A stretch of 64,000 nt of DNA from Stenotrophomonas maltophilia (GTDB lineage: Bacteria; Pseudomonadota; Gammaproteobacteria; Xanthomonadales; Xanthomonadaceae), in assembly GCF_002205165.1 (NCBI RefSeq), contig NZ_NIVS01000012.1, forward strand, positions 1 through 64,000, given 5' to 3'. The position numbers were made by a program, and so were the translations under genes. Position 1 is the first letter of the stretch. Each line of letters begins with the position of its first letter. Positions 28,492 to 39,100 of this stretch are shown here, piece by piece. The notes beneath the pieces were generated by a model. The model made no database searches. It was not told the DNA's origin and saw nothing but the letters and a program-made list of their open reading frames with translations.

Positions 28492-29438
28492 CGCGGCAGG
28501 CCGGCCTCGATCGCGTCGAACAGGGTGCCGGCGATGTTCAGGCCGAACTGGGCGTCGAGCTCGCGTACGCAGGTCGGGCTGGTGACGTTGACCTCGGTCA
28601 GGTAGTCGCCGATCACGTCCAGGCCGACGAAGCGCATGCCGCGGCGCTTCATCTCCGGCCCGACCTGGGCCGCGATCCAGCGGTCGCGCTCGCTCAGCGG
28701 GCGGCCTTCGCCGCGGCCGCCGGCGGCCAGGTTGCCGCGGAACTCGTCGCCCTGCGGAATCCGCGCCAGGCAGTAATCGACCGGCTCACCATCGACCAGC
28801 AGAATGCGCTTGTCGCCGGCGGTGATGTCCGGAATGAACTTCTGCGCCAGGGCCAGGGTGCGCTCGCCGTCGGTCAGGGTTTCCAGGATCACGTTGAGGT
28901 TGGGGTCGCCGGTGCCGCTGCGGAAGATCGAGCGGCCGCCCATGCCGTCCAGCGGCTTGAGCACCGCTTGGCCGTGTTCGAGCACGAAGGCCTTCAGGTC
29001 GGCGTTGCGGCGGCTGACCAGGGTCGGCGGGCAGCACTGCGGGAACAGCAGGGCGGCCAGCTTCTCGTTGTAGTCGCGCAGCCCCTGTGGGTCGTTGACC
29101 ACCATCGCACCGGCCTGCCGGGCCACGCTGAGCACGTGGGTGTCGTAGATGAATTCAGCATCCACGGGCGGGTCCTTGCGCATCAGCACGACCTGGCCGG
29201 GGCCGAACACCGTCTGGCTGAACTCGCCCAGGGTGAACCAGTCGTTCTTGTCCTCGCGCACCTGCAGCGGGGCGGTGCGGGCGATGGCCTGGCCGTCGCG
29301 CAGGGCCAGCCCACCGGGGCTGACGTAGTGCAGGGCATGGCCGCGGCGCTGGGCTTCCAGCAGCATCGCGAAGGTGGTGTCCTTGGCAATCTTGATATGG
29401 GCGATGGGGTCCATCACCACGATGACATTCAACGGCAT
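28488..29438 (-). CDS. gshB: glutathione synthetase
   Basis: A 316-aa ATP-grasp enzyme, the standard bacterial length. Starts MPLNVIVVMDPIAHIKIAKDTTFAML; further landmarks are LMRKDPPVDAEFIYDTHVL, VLKPLDGMGGRSIF (ATP-grasp loop) and a C-terminal LDVIGDYLTEVNVTSPTCVREL metal/substrate region. It joins gamma-glutamylcysteine and glycine to make glutathione. The start at 29438 was chosen over an upstream extension because it matches the family N-terminus. Confidence 0.96.
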   Translation of the reverse strand: MPLNVIVVMDPIAHIKIAKDTTFAMLLEAQRRGHALHYVSPGGLALRDGQAIARTAPLQVREDKNDWFTLGEFSQTVFGPGQVVLMRKDPPVDAEFIYDTHVLSVARQAGAMVVNDPQGLRDYNEKLAALLFPQCCPPTLVSRRNADLKAFVLEHGQAVLKPLDGMGGRSIFRSGTGDPNLNVILETLTDGERTLALAQKFIPDITAGDKRILLVDGEPVDYCLARIPQGDEFRGNLAAGGRGEGRPLSERDRWIAAQVGPEMKRRGMRFVGLDVIGDYLTEVNVTSPTCVRELDAQFGLNIAGTLFDAIEAGLPR

Positions 29439-29542
29439 GGTCGCAACCTGGCGGGCAGGCCAATGATGGTAGCGACAATGGCTGCGCAATGCCTGCCCGG
29501 GGGGCCGGAACGCAGTGTCCGGCCGGGGCGGGGGGCGCGCCG

Positions 29543-29638
29543 GTTTGCGCAAACGGCACGCGCCGGGCGCGCGCCGGGCCGCTCGCGGCGGGGCCGCGGT
29601 GGGCGTGCTTGAAGCGCGCGCCGGTATTGGGATATAGA
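29543..29638 (+). promoter_or_regulatory. pilG promoter region with upstream palindrome
   Basis: A sigma-70-like promoter: TTGAAG (29609-29614), 18-nt spacer, TATAGA (29633-29638), about 58 nt before pilG. Upstream at 29543-29554 is the perfect 12-bp palindrome GTTTGCGCAAAC, a possible operator. The region between gshB and pilG (258 nt) is otherwise very G/C-rich and non-coding. Confidence 0.55.
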
Positions 29639-29696
29639 TACGCTTTCGCAGCGGCGCCGGGGATCAGCGCAGGCGTCGCGAGCTTGGGGAAAGGTA

Positions 29697-30098
29697 ATGA
29701 CTGAATACATGGCTGCGGGTGGGGAACTCGCAGGGCTGCGCGTGATGGTCATCGACGACTCGAAGACCATCCGCAGGACTGCGGAAACCCTGCTGAAGCG
29801 GGAAGGCTGCGAGGTAGTGACCGCGACCGATGGTTTCGAGGCGTTGGCCAAGATTGCCGACCAACAGCCGCAGATCATCTTCGTGGACATCATGATGCCG
29901 CGGCTGGACGGGTATCAGACCTGTGCGCTGATCAAGGGCAACCAGCTGTTCAAGGCGACGCCGGTGATCATGCTGTCGTCCAAGGACGGCCTGTTCGACA
30001 AGGCGCGCGGCCGCATCGTCGGCTCGGAGCAGTACCTGACCAAGCCATTCACGCGTGAAGAACTGCTGGGTGCCATCCGCACATACGTCAACGCCTGA
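29697..30098 (+). CDS. pilG: twitching motility response regulator PilG
   Basis: A 133-aa CheY-like receiver. Acidic pair in VIDDSKT, phospho-acceptor Asp in VDIMMPRLDG, conserved Lys in YLTKPFTREEL. In Pseudomonas PilG is phosphorylated by ChpA and drives PilB-dependent pilus extension, twitching and cAMP control. AAAGGTA precedes the ATG. First gene of the Chp cluster. Confidence 0.93.
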   Translation: MTEYMAAGGELAGLRVMVIDDSKTIRRTAETLLKREGCEVVTATDGFEALAKIADQQPQIIFVDIMMPRLDGYQTCALIKGNQLFKATPVIMLSSKDGLFDKARGRIVGSEQYLTKPFTREELLGAIRTYVNA

Positions 30099-30116
30099 CC
30101 AGGGGGGAAAGGCACA

Positions 30117-30479
30117 ATGGCTCGAATCGTACTGATCGAGGATTCACCGACCGACCGTGCGGTATTCACGCAGTGGTTGACCAAGGCCGGTCATGAAGTC
30201 CTGGAAGCGGACAACGCCGAGGACGGGCTCAAGCTCGTGCGCGAGCAGTCGCCGCAGCTGGTGCTGATGGACGTGGTCCTGCCGGGCATGAGTGGCTTCC
30301 AGGCCACCCGCGCTATGGCGCGCGACGCGGCCATCAAGCACATCCCGGTGGTCATCGTCAGCACCAAGGCGATGGAGACCGACAAGGCGTGGGGGCTGCG
30401 CCAGGGGGCCGCCGACTACATCGTCAAGCCGCCGCGCGAGGACGAACTGATCGCGCGGATCAACCAGTTGGTGGTCTGA
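30117..30479 (+). CDS. pilH: twitching motility response regulator PilH
   Basis: A 120-aa receiver, with LIEDSPTDR, phospho-Asp in LMDVVLPGMSG and KPPREDEL at the end. The gene is preceded by a strong GGGGGGAAAGG ribosome site 18 nt after pilG. PilH counterbalances PilG in the Chp pathway, possibly as a phosphate sink. Its TGA overlaps the pilI ATG (TGATG). Confidence 0.93.
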   Translation: MARIVLIEDSPTDRAVFTQWLTKAGHEVLEADNAEDGLKLVREQSPQLVLMDVVLPGMSGFQATRAMARDAAIKHIPVVIVSTKAMETDKAWGLRQGAADYIVKPPREDELIARINQLVV

Positions 30480-31009
30480 TGCGCTCTCCTTTCGACATCC
30501 TCCAGGCCTACGAACGGCGTAGCCTGGCCCATGCGGTGCAGCTGCCCGAACGGCAGTTCTCGCAGGACCTGTGGCGTGGCGTCGGCTACCGGGTCGGCAA
30601 GCGCCGGCTGGTCTCAGACTTCCGCGAAGTGGTGGAAATCGTGCCGATGCCGCCGATCACCCCGGTGCCCGGCGCGCAGCCGTGGCTGCTGGGCGTGGGC
30701 AACCTGCGCGGCAACCTGTTCCCGGTCGTGGACCTGAAATTCTTCCTGGAAGGCGAGCGCACCGTGCAGCAGGAGGGCCAGCGCGTGCTGATCATGCGCC
30801 AGGCCGGCGGTGACGTGGCGCTGACCATCGATGAACTGTTCGGCCAGCGCAGCTTCGAGCTGGACCAGGACATCGTCGCCGGCGATCTGGCTACCGGCCG
30901 CTACGCGCATTTCATCGACCGCGCCTTCCACGGCGATGGCCATGACTGGGGCGTGTTCTCGCTGTCGCTGCTGTCGCGTACCCCCGAATTCAGGCAGGCC
31001 GCGGCCTGA
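30479..31009 (+). CDS. pilI: CheW-like adaptor PilI
   Basis: A 176-aa CheW-domain protein (VGYRVGKRRLVSDFREVVEIVPMPPITPVPGAQPWLLGVGNLRGNLFPVVDLKFFL). It couples the receptor PilJ to the kinase ChpA. The start at 30479 overlaps the pilH stop and matches the family N-terminus; a longer in-frame start upstream is inside pilH. Confidence 0.93.
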   Translation: MRSPFDILQAYERRSLAHAVQLPERQFSQDLWRGVGYRVGKRRLVSDFREVVEIVPMPPITPVPGAQPWLLGVGNLRGNLFPVVDLKFFLEGERTVQQEGQRVLIMRQAGGDVALTIDELFGQRSFELDQDIVAGDLATGRYAHFIDRAFHGDGHDWGVFSLSLLSRTPEFRQAAA

Positions 31010-31052
31010 CCGCAGGCGCCTGTCTCTCCGTATTGAACATCGAGGTTGAACG

Positions 31053-33089
31053 ATGAGTACTGCTTCGGAATCCGCCAAGGCCGGCAAGCTCGGTTCGGTG
31101 GGCACCAATTTCTGGCTCGGCCTGCTGGCCGTGTCGATGATCGTGTTCGGCGTCAACACCGGCGTGGCGACCTGGCAGGGCAGTCGCCTGGCCAGTGCAA
31201 GCACCGATGCGGCGAACCTGCAGGTGCTCTCGCAGCAGCTGGCCAACCAGGGCCGTGAGGCGGTCTCGGGCAACGCGCAGGCGTTCACCGCGTTCAAGCT
31301 GACCAAGAGCGACATCGAAAGTACCGTCAGTGGCCTGCAGGGCCGCTACGGCACCGAAACCAATGTGGCCGGGCCGCTGAACACGCTGATCCAGACCTGG
31401 GAGCCGCTCGGCAAGAGCGCCGGCCAGCTGGTCGCCAGTGAACCGGCGGTGCTGGCCCTGGCCGGCAATGCGAACAACTTCGTCAACGGCGTGCCGGCAT
31501 TGCAGGCGCAGCTGAACGAAGTGGTCCGCGCGATGTCGGCCAGCGGTGCACCGTCTTCGCAGGTCTACAACGCCCTGCAGCAGGTGGTGGTGGTCGGCTC
31601 GATGGCCCGCCGGGTGACCGAAATGCGCGCCGGCGGCGCCAATGCCGCCGCCGCAGGCGATGCGCTGGCCCGCGACTCGGTGGTGTTCACCCAGGTGCTC
31701 GATGCGCTGCGCAATGGCAATGAAGAACTGGGCATCGCCGCGGTCCGCAACGGCCCGGCCCTGGCCGCACTGGAGCAGTCGCAGAAGCAGTGGGACACCA
31801 TGAAACAGGATGCCGATGCGATCCTGGCCAGTTCCCGCCAGCTGTTCGCCGCGCAGTCCTCGGCGGCGGCGCTGACCGGCGGTTCGGCGGACATGCTGCG
31901 TGACAGCAAGAAGCTGTTCGAAGCGTTCTCCTCGTTCGGCTCGCTGCGCGATACGCGCCTGTTCCCCAACTTCTGGCTGGGCGTGGCCTCCGGCGCGTTC
32001 TCGCTGATCGCCATCATCGGCTTCGTCGGCAGCACCGTGCGCAGCCGCTCGCGCGAGCAGGAACTGCGTTACCAGACCCAGGTGGAATACAACAGCCGTA
32101 ACCAGCAGGCCATCATGCGGCTGCTGGATGAAATCAGCTCGCTGGGTGAAGGCGACCTGACGGTGAAGGCCTCGGTGACCGAGGACATGACCGGCGCCAT
32201 CGCCGACGCCATCAACTACGCCGTGGATGAGCTGCGCCACCTGGTGACCACGATCAACGACACCTCGGCCAAGGTCGCCGTGTCGACCCAGGAAACCCAG
32301 GCCACTGCGATGCAGCTGGCCGAAGCGGCCGGCCACCAGGCCAACCAGATCACCTCGGCCTCGGACCGCATCGGCGAAATCGCCTCGAGCATCGAGCAGG
32401 TGTCGCGCAACTCGGCCGAGTCCGCCGACGTGGCGCAGCGCTCGGTGATCATCGCCGCCGAAGGTGCCGGCGTGGTGCGCGAAACGATCCAGGGCATGGA
32501 CCAGATCCGCGACCAGATCCAGGAAACCTCCAAGCGCATCAAGCGCCTGGGCGAGTCCTCGCAGGAAATCGGCTCGATCGTGGAACTGATCAACGACATT
32601 TCCGAGCAGACCAACATCCTGGCGCTGAACGCCGCGGTGCAGGCCGCTTCGGCCGGTGAGGCCGGCCGCGGTTTCGCCGTGGTGGCCGACGAAGTGCAGC
32701 GCCTGGCAGAACGCACCTCCGGTGCGACCCGACGGATCGAGAACCTGGTCCAGGCCATCCAGGCCGATACCAACGAGGCGGTCAGTTCGATGGAGCAGAC
32801 CACCGCCGAAGTGGTCTCCGGTGCGCGCCTGGCCGAAGACGCCGGTACCGCCCTGACCGAAATCGAGCGCGTCTCCAACGCGCTTAACAACCTCATCAAG
32901 AACATCTCGATCGCTGCCCAGCAGCAGTCGGCCGCGGCATCGGACATCACCCGCACCATGGGCGTGATCCGTCAGATTACCGGCCAGACCTCGCAGGGCG
33001 CGGGACAGACCGCCGAGTCGATCGGCCACCTGGCACAGCTGGCGGCCGACCTGCGCCGCTCGGTCGCCGACTTCAAGCTGCCGGCGTGA
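31053..33089 (+). CDS. pilJ: twitching motility chemoreceptor PilJ
   Basis: A 678-aa methyl-accepting chemotaxis protein. Two membrane segments (residues about 20-45 and 310-335) bracket a periplasmic PilJ sensor region. HAMP-like ([21 protein letters not shown]) and C-terminal MCP signalling domain with hairpin tip region ([36 protein letters not shown]) follow. In P. aeruginosa PilJ senses PilA/surface contact. The local cluster has no methyltransferase gene (see chpB), so whether PilJ is methylated here is open. Confidence 0.94.
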   Translation: MSTASESAKAGKLGSVGTNFWLGLLAVSMIVFGVNTGVATWQGSRLASASTDAANLQVLSQQLANQGREAVSGNAQAFTAFKLTKSDIESTVSGLQGRYGTETNVAGPLNTLIQTWEPLGKSAGQLVASEPAVLALAGNANNFVNGVPALQAQLNEVVRAMSASGAPSSQVYNALQQVVVVGSMARRVTEMRAGGANAAAAGDALARDSVVFTQVLDALRNGNEELGIAAVRNGPALAALEQSQKQWDTMKQDADAILASSRQLFAAQSSAAALTGGSADMLRDSKKLFEAFSSFGSLRDTRLFPNFWLGVASGAFSLIAIIGFVGSTVRSRSREQELRYQTQVEYNSRNQQAIMRLLDEISSLGEGDLTVKASVTEDMTGAIADAINYAVDELRHLVTTINDTSAKVAVSTQETQATAMQLAEAAGHQANQITSASDRIGEIASSIEQVSRNSAESADVAQRSVIIAAEGAGVVRETIQGMDQIRDQIQETSKRIKRLGESSQEIGSIVELINDISEQTNILALNAAVQAASAGEAGRGFAVVADEVQRLAERTSGATRRIENLVQAIQADTNEAVSSMEQTTAEVVSGARLAEDAGTALTEIERVSNALNNLIKNISIAAQQQSAAASDITRTMGVIRQITGQTSQGAGQTAESIGHLAQLAADLRRSVADFKLPA

Positions 33090-33124
33090 GCCTCGGGCAG
33101 GGCGGAGAGGGAAGGAACAAGCAG

Positions 33125-33187
33125 ATGATGCATCGCGAGAAATCACCGCACGCCATGTGCGCCGAGCTGCCGGGAGACCTGGCATGA
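33125..33187 (+). CDS. 20-codon upstream ORF overlapping the chpA start
   Basis: An ATG at 33125 with a strong ribosome site (GGGAAGGA, 8-nt spacing) opens a 20-residue frame beginning MMHREKSPHA and ending GDLA. Its TGA overlaps the chpA ATG as ATGA (33184-33187). This arrangement predicts translational coupling or a leader peptide for chpA. It occupies the gap where pilK is found in Pseudomonas. Peptide function is unknown; could be chance. Confidence 0.35.
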   Translation: MMHREKSPHAMCAELPGDLA

Positions 33188-36100
33188 GCACGCTGCGCGA
33201 TGCCATGAGCCACGCTGCGCTGGGCTGGGTCAAGCCGGAGCTGGACGAGACCCTGCGCCAGGTGCGCAACGAGGTCGAGTACTACGTGGAAGACCCTGCC
33301 GATGGCAGCCGGATGCGCTTCTGCGCCGGTTACCTGCACCAGGTGCAGGGCACCCTGCGCATGGTCGAGCTGTACGCCCCGGCGATGGTGGCCGAAGAGC
33401 TGGAACAGCTGGCCAATGCGATCGGCGCCGGCGACGTACCGGACCGCGATGAAGCCTGCGCCACGCTGATGCGTGGCAGCGTGCTGCTGCCCGATTATCT
33501 GGAGCGCCTGCAGAACGGTCACCGGGACATCCCGATCGTGCTGCTGCCGTTGCTCAACGACATCCGGTCGGCACGCGCCGCGCCGGGCATCAACGAGAGT
33601 GTGCTGTTCGCCTTCGCGCCGGACAGCGCGAGCGCCACCGAAGCCGAGCTGGATCATGCGCGCGGCAGCCTGAGCGGGCGCAATCGCGAACTGCTTGATA
33701 CGGTCGGCAACGCGGTCAAGGAAGAACTGCTGCGGATCAAGGATGCGCTGGACCTGCACCTGCGTACCGGCGGTGAGCCGGTGCAGCTGCAGACCCAGGT
33801 CAACGAGCTCGGCGCGGTCGCCGATACGCTGGGCATGATGGGCCTGGGCGTGGCCCGCGGCGTGGTCGTGCAGCAGCGCGATGCGTTGCGCGAGGTGGTG
33901 GACGGCCAGCAGCAGATCGACGAAAGCCTGCTGCTGGATATCGCCGGCGCGCTGCTGTACGTGGACGCCTCGCTGGATGACCAGGTCGCCCATCTGGGCG
34001 CCGGCGGCAGCGGCGAAGATGACCCGAGCGCGGTGGAGAACCGGCGCACGGTGGAGGTGCTGGCGCATGAAGCCATCGCCAACTTCGCTGCGGCGCGCGA
34101 GCACTTCGTCGCGTTCATCGAAACCAACTGGAACCACCAGCAGTTGCAGGAAGTGCCGCGCCTGCTGGGCGAGGTCGCCGGCGCGCTGCGCATGCTCGAT
34201 CTGTCCGTTCCGGCCGACTACCTGCAGGGCGTCCGCCAGTACATCGCGGTGGAACTGCTCGGCAAGCAGCGCGTGCCCAGTGGCCGCCAGCTGGACACCC
34301 TGGCCGACGCCATGGCCAGCCTGGAGTACTACCTGGAGGCACTGCGCGAACGCCGCCCGGGCCGCGATGAAATTCTGGACATCACCCGCAGCAGCCTGGA
34401 AACCCTGCGTTACTGGCCGCTGCCGGATGCGAACCAGCCGACCGCCGATACCGGGCCGGAATCGCTGCCGGTCGCGCCGGAACCCATCGAGCTGACCCCG
34501 TGGGACGCGCCTGCACCGGGGCCGATCGAACGTGGCGTGACCGCCGAGGTTCCGCGTCCGGCCAACCTGCCGCCGCCGCTGCCGGACTTCACCTTCGATC
34601 CGCCGCCGGCGGTCGCCCCGCCGGCGACCCCGCCGCCGGTGGCGCTGGTGTTCGATGCCTCCACCGCGCCGGTCGCCGCCGATGCGCCGCAGTGGACGTT
34701 GGCCAGTCATGACGACGTGGACGACCTGCCTACGTTCGCCCATTTCGATCCGGTCATTGCCGAGGTGCCGGCCGGTGCCGCATGGGACGTCGCGCCGCTG
34801 CCGTCCGCGCTGCAGGTCGATGGCGTGCTCGACGAGGTGCACGTGGCGACGTCGGCGCGCGCGGACGACGTGGCGGACATGCCACCGGAGATGCCGGCCT
34901 TCGTGGCCACGGGCGCCGGTTTCGACCCGGTGGCCGCCGAGCACGAGACGCTGGAGCTGAGTGACGCGCCGATCGAATTCACCTTCGATGAGGGGCTGCA
35001 CAACGCCGACGACGTGCTGTCGCTGCAGATCGATGACAGCGACAACGGCACCAACACCGATAACGACAACGACACCGATGGCGTTGCCGAGGAGTTGGCC
35101 GCGTCCAGCCCGTTCGCGCCGAGCGCGATGGATGTGGAGACCCTGCCGACGTTCCTGCAGGAGATTCCGGTGCCCTCGGCGGACGACAGTGTCGCCGAGC
35201 CGATCGATGCGTTCATCGATGGCACCGATACCGCGCCGCAGGCCGCGGCAGGTGCCGCGCTGCCGCCGCCGGCAGTGCAGGATGCGGTCATCCGCCGTAT
35301 CGAGCTGGATGACGAATCGACCCGCTTCCTGGCCGAACTGGATGCCGCCGCCGCGCAGTTCCGCCCGGAAGGCGCGGGTACCGATACCGTGCCGGCCGCC
35401 GCTGCCCCGGCAAGCCCGGCGCTGGCCGCGCCCGCCGACGACACCAGCATCGAAGCCGGCTTCGAAGACGATGGCGAGAACATCGATCAGGACATCCGCG
35501 AGGTCTTCATCGAAGAGTTCGACGAAGAACTGGTGAACCTGGGCAACCTGCTCCCGGCCTGGCGCATCGCGCCGGACAACCTGGACCGCCTGCGCCCGAT
35601 CCGCCGCGTGTTCCATACCCTCAAGGGCAGTGGCCGGCTGGTCGGTGCGCGCACCCTGGGCGAGTTCAGCTGGAAGATCGAGGGCATGCTCAACCGCGTG
35701 CTCGATGGCAGCCGCCCGGCCTCGCCGGCCGTGGTTGCCCTGGTCGGCCAGGCCTACGACGTGCTGCCGCAGCTCAACGCGGCACTGCGCGATGGCAGCC
35801 GTGTCACCGCCGATCTGCAGGCCATTCAGGCCATCGCCGATCGTGTGGCTGCAGGCGAAGAAACCTTCCATGTGCCGCTGCAACGTGCCGCGACCGCCGC
35901 TGTCCCGGCGCCCCTCGACGCCACTGTGGCCGAGGCCGCGCCGGTGATCGAGAGCACGCCGGCCGACATCGACAGCGTGCTGCGCGAGATCCTGGAAGCC
36001 GAGGTCGAGGTGCATCAGGCGACGCTGCAGGCGTGGCTGGACGCGGCCGCCGATGCCCCGCAGCCGGTGACCGACGGGCTGCTGCGCGCCGTGCACACCA

Positions 36101-39100
36101 TGAATGGCGCCTTCGCCATGACCGACGTGCCGGAGATCACGGCGGTCACCGGTGCGGCGGAAAGCTACATCAAGCGCTCGCTGGCCGCCGATGCGCTGCC
36201 GAGTGCTGCCGGCATGGAGGCGCTTGCGCAGACCTGCGCGGCGATCACCACGACCATGACGGCCTTGCAGGACGACGCCCCACGGGTGCCGGTGCAGACC
36301 GCGCTGGCCACCCGTCTGGTGGCCCTGGCTGATACGTTGCCCGAAGCGCGCTGGCCGGCGCTGGTGGACGACGAGCTGGACCTGGTGGATGACGACGCAG
36401 AGCCGTTCGCTGCGGTGGCCGATGAGCCGGCGGATGCGTTCCTCGTCACTGGCGATGCCGTGCAGGACGATGCCGCGCCGGTCCTGGCGACCGCCGATGA
36501 CACCACTGCAACCGACTACCAGCAGGCCGAGATCGATGCCGATGGCCTGAGTGTGATCGCGCCCGATCGCGCGGCCGCTGATGCCCACGACGACGATGCC
36601 GACAGCGACGATGCCCACAGCGACGATGCCCTCGTCGCGATGGAACTGACGGGCACGGATGACCTGTCCGCCTACTTCGACGCCGAGTTGCCCGACACCG
36701 TGCGCGCAGCGCAGTCGCCGGATGCCGTGGCAGAGGAGGCTGATCTGGCGCCCGTGCCTGCGGGCCTGGAGGCGGTCGAGTTGACCTCGGCCGAGGATCT
36801 CTCGCGCTACTTCGATACGCTCGCCGAGCCGGTCACGCCGGAGATCCGGGTCGACGCCGACACCGACACCAGGTTCGACGCCGAAGCGGACGCTCAAGCG
36901 GAAGGCAAGACAGATGCGGCAGCCGACGCCCCGACCGACGCGGCAGAGGCGACGGAGCTCGTTGCCGACGGTCCGGGCGATGCCGATGCCGATGTCGATG
37001 CCGATGCCCATACGCCTGGCAGCGCCTACGCAGTGGCCGTCGATGACGCGGCCAATGACAGCTGGAGCGACACCGACCAGGACAGCGACGATGACGCCCA
37101 GGCGCTGGAGGAGGCCCTGCCGCCGCCGCCCGCATTTGGCGAGGTGGTGGACGCCCAGCAGGCCATGGACGACGGCTTGACCGTTGTTGATGCGCTGGAG
37201 GCATCCGATACCGGCGTGCTCGGTCTGGATGCCACGGATGAGAACACCGGTGAAGCCGATGCGTTCGCCGAGGTGATCCAAACCCCGGTGCCTGGAGCCG
37301 CCGCCGACGCTGCCAGCCCCGCGCCCTTCTTCGAACTGGAAGACGCACCTGCCGCAACCCTTGCGCCCCCCCTGGAAGCGGATGACATCCTCCCGGTGGA
37401 CGCCACCGAGAGCGACGAGCTTGCGCCGGGTGATGCGCTCGACTTCACCCAGCTCGACCAGGAGCTGGTCGATATCTTCGTGGAGGAGGGCAAGGACCTG
37501 CTCGACCATTGCGATGGCCTGATCAGCGAGCTGCGCGCCGTGCCCCAGGACCGCGACGTGATCGCCGGCCTGCAGCGCGATCTGCACACGTTGAAGGGTG
37601 GCGCGCGCATGGCCGGGATCAACCCGATCGGCGACCTTGGCCACGGCATCGAATCGCTGCTGGAAGCCGTCGCGGCCAACCGCACCGATATCGACCGCAG
37701 CGACGTGCATCTGCTGGAGCGCGGGTTCGATCGCCTGCACCAGCTGCTGACCCGTACCGGGCAGCACCGTACCGTGGCGATGCCCGACGACCTGATCGCC
37801 GCTTTCGAGCAGCGTACCCAGGGCCGTGTCGCGCCCGAACCGATCGAGACCCCCGAGCCGCCGCTTGCGTCCGGCGATGCCAGGGTCGAGGCCGCCATCG
37901 CCGCGCTCGTCGCGGCACCGTTGTCGGCACCGGTGCCGCTGGAAACCGTCAGCGAGGAGGATGGTCTGCCGCGGCCGCAGCAGGAACAGGTGCGCGTGCG
38001 TGCCGACCTGCTGGACCGCCTGGTCAACCACGCCGGTGAAGTGGCGATCTACCGCTCGCGCCTGGAACAGCAGCTGGGCGCCTTCCGCGGCGCCATGGGC
38101 GAACTGGACCGCACCAATGCCCGTCTGCGCGATCAGCTGCGCCGGCTGGACCTGGAAACCGAAGCGCAGATCGTCGCCCGCTACCAGCGCGAGCAGGACC
38201 AGGCCGACCACAAGTTCGATCCGCTCGAGCTGGACCGCTTCTCCACGCTGCAGCAGCTCAGCCGCGCGCTGAACGAATCGGCGGCCGACCTCGGCGGTCT
38301 GCAGGGCGTGCTGGACGATCTCTCGCGCCAGTACGACGTGCTGCTGCAACAGCAGTCGCGCGTCAGTTCGGAACTGCAGGACGGCCTGATGCGTGCGCGC
38401 ATGGTGCCGTTCGATGGACTGGTGCCGCGCCTGCGCCGTGTCGTGCGCCAGGCGGGCCAGGACACCGGCAAGCAGGTTCACGTCACCCTGGAAGGCACCC
38501 ACGGCGAACTGGACCGCAACGTGCTCGACCGCATGGTCGCGCCGCTGGAACACATGCTGCGCAACTCGGTGGCGCATGGCCTGGAAACGCCGGAACAGCG
38601 TCGTGCCGCCGGCAAGCCGGAGGAGGGCGAGATCGCCATCCGGCTGCGCCGCGAAGGCTCGGAAATCGTGCTGGAAGTGGCTGACGATGGTGCCGGGCTG
38701 GACCGCCAGGCGATCCGTCGCCGCGCCGAACAGCGTGGCCTGATCGCCGCCGATGCCGTGCTGGGCGATGCCGAACTGGACGCGATGATCTTCTCGCCCG
38801 GCTTCAGCACCGCCGACCAGGTCAGCCAGCTGGCCGGCCGTGGCGTGGGCATGGACGTGGTCCACAACGAAGTGCGCCAGCTCGGCGGCTCGGTGGACAT
38901 CCACTCGGTCAGCGGCCAGGGCGTCACCTTCACCCTGCGCCTGCCGCAGACGCTGGCGGTCACCCAGGCGGTGTTCGTGCAGATCGGCGAGACCACCTTC
39001 GCAGTGCCGGTGGCCTCGGTCAGCGGTATCGGGCGGATCTCCCGCGAGCGCTTTGAAACCGCCAACGGCGGCTACCACTACGGCGGCGAAGAATTCGCGC

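Noticed and set aside
36901..37450. Low-complexity D/A-rich stretch of ChpA as a separate gene or insertion
   Set aside because: It is in frame, has the host codon bias and joins the third Hpt domain smoothly; more likely an expanded linker.
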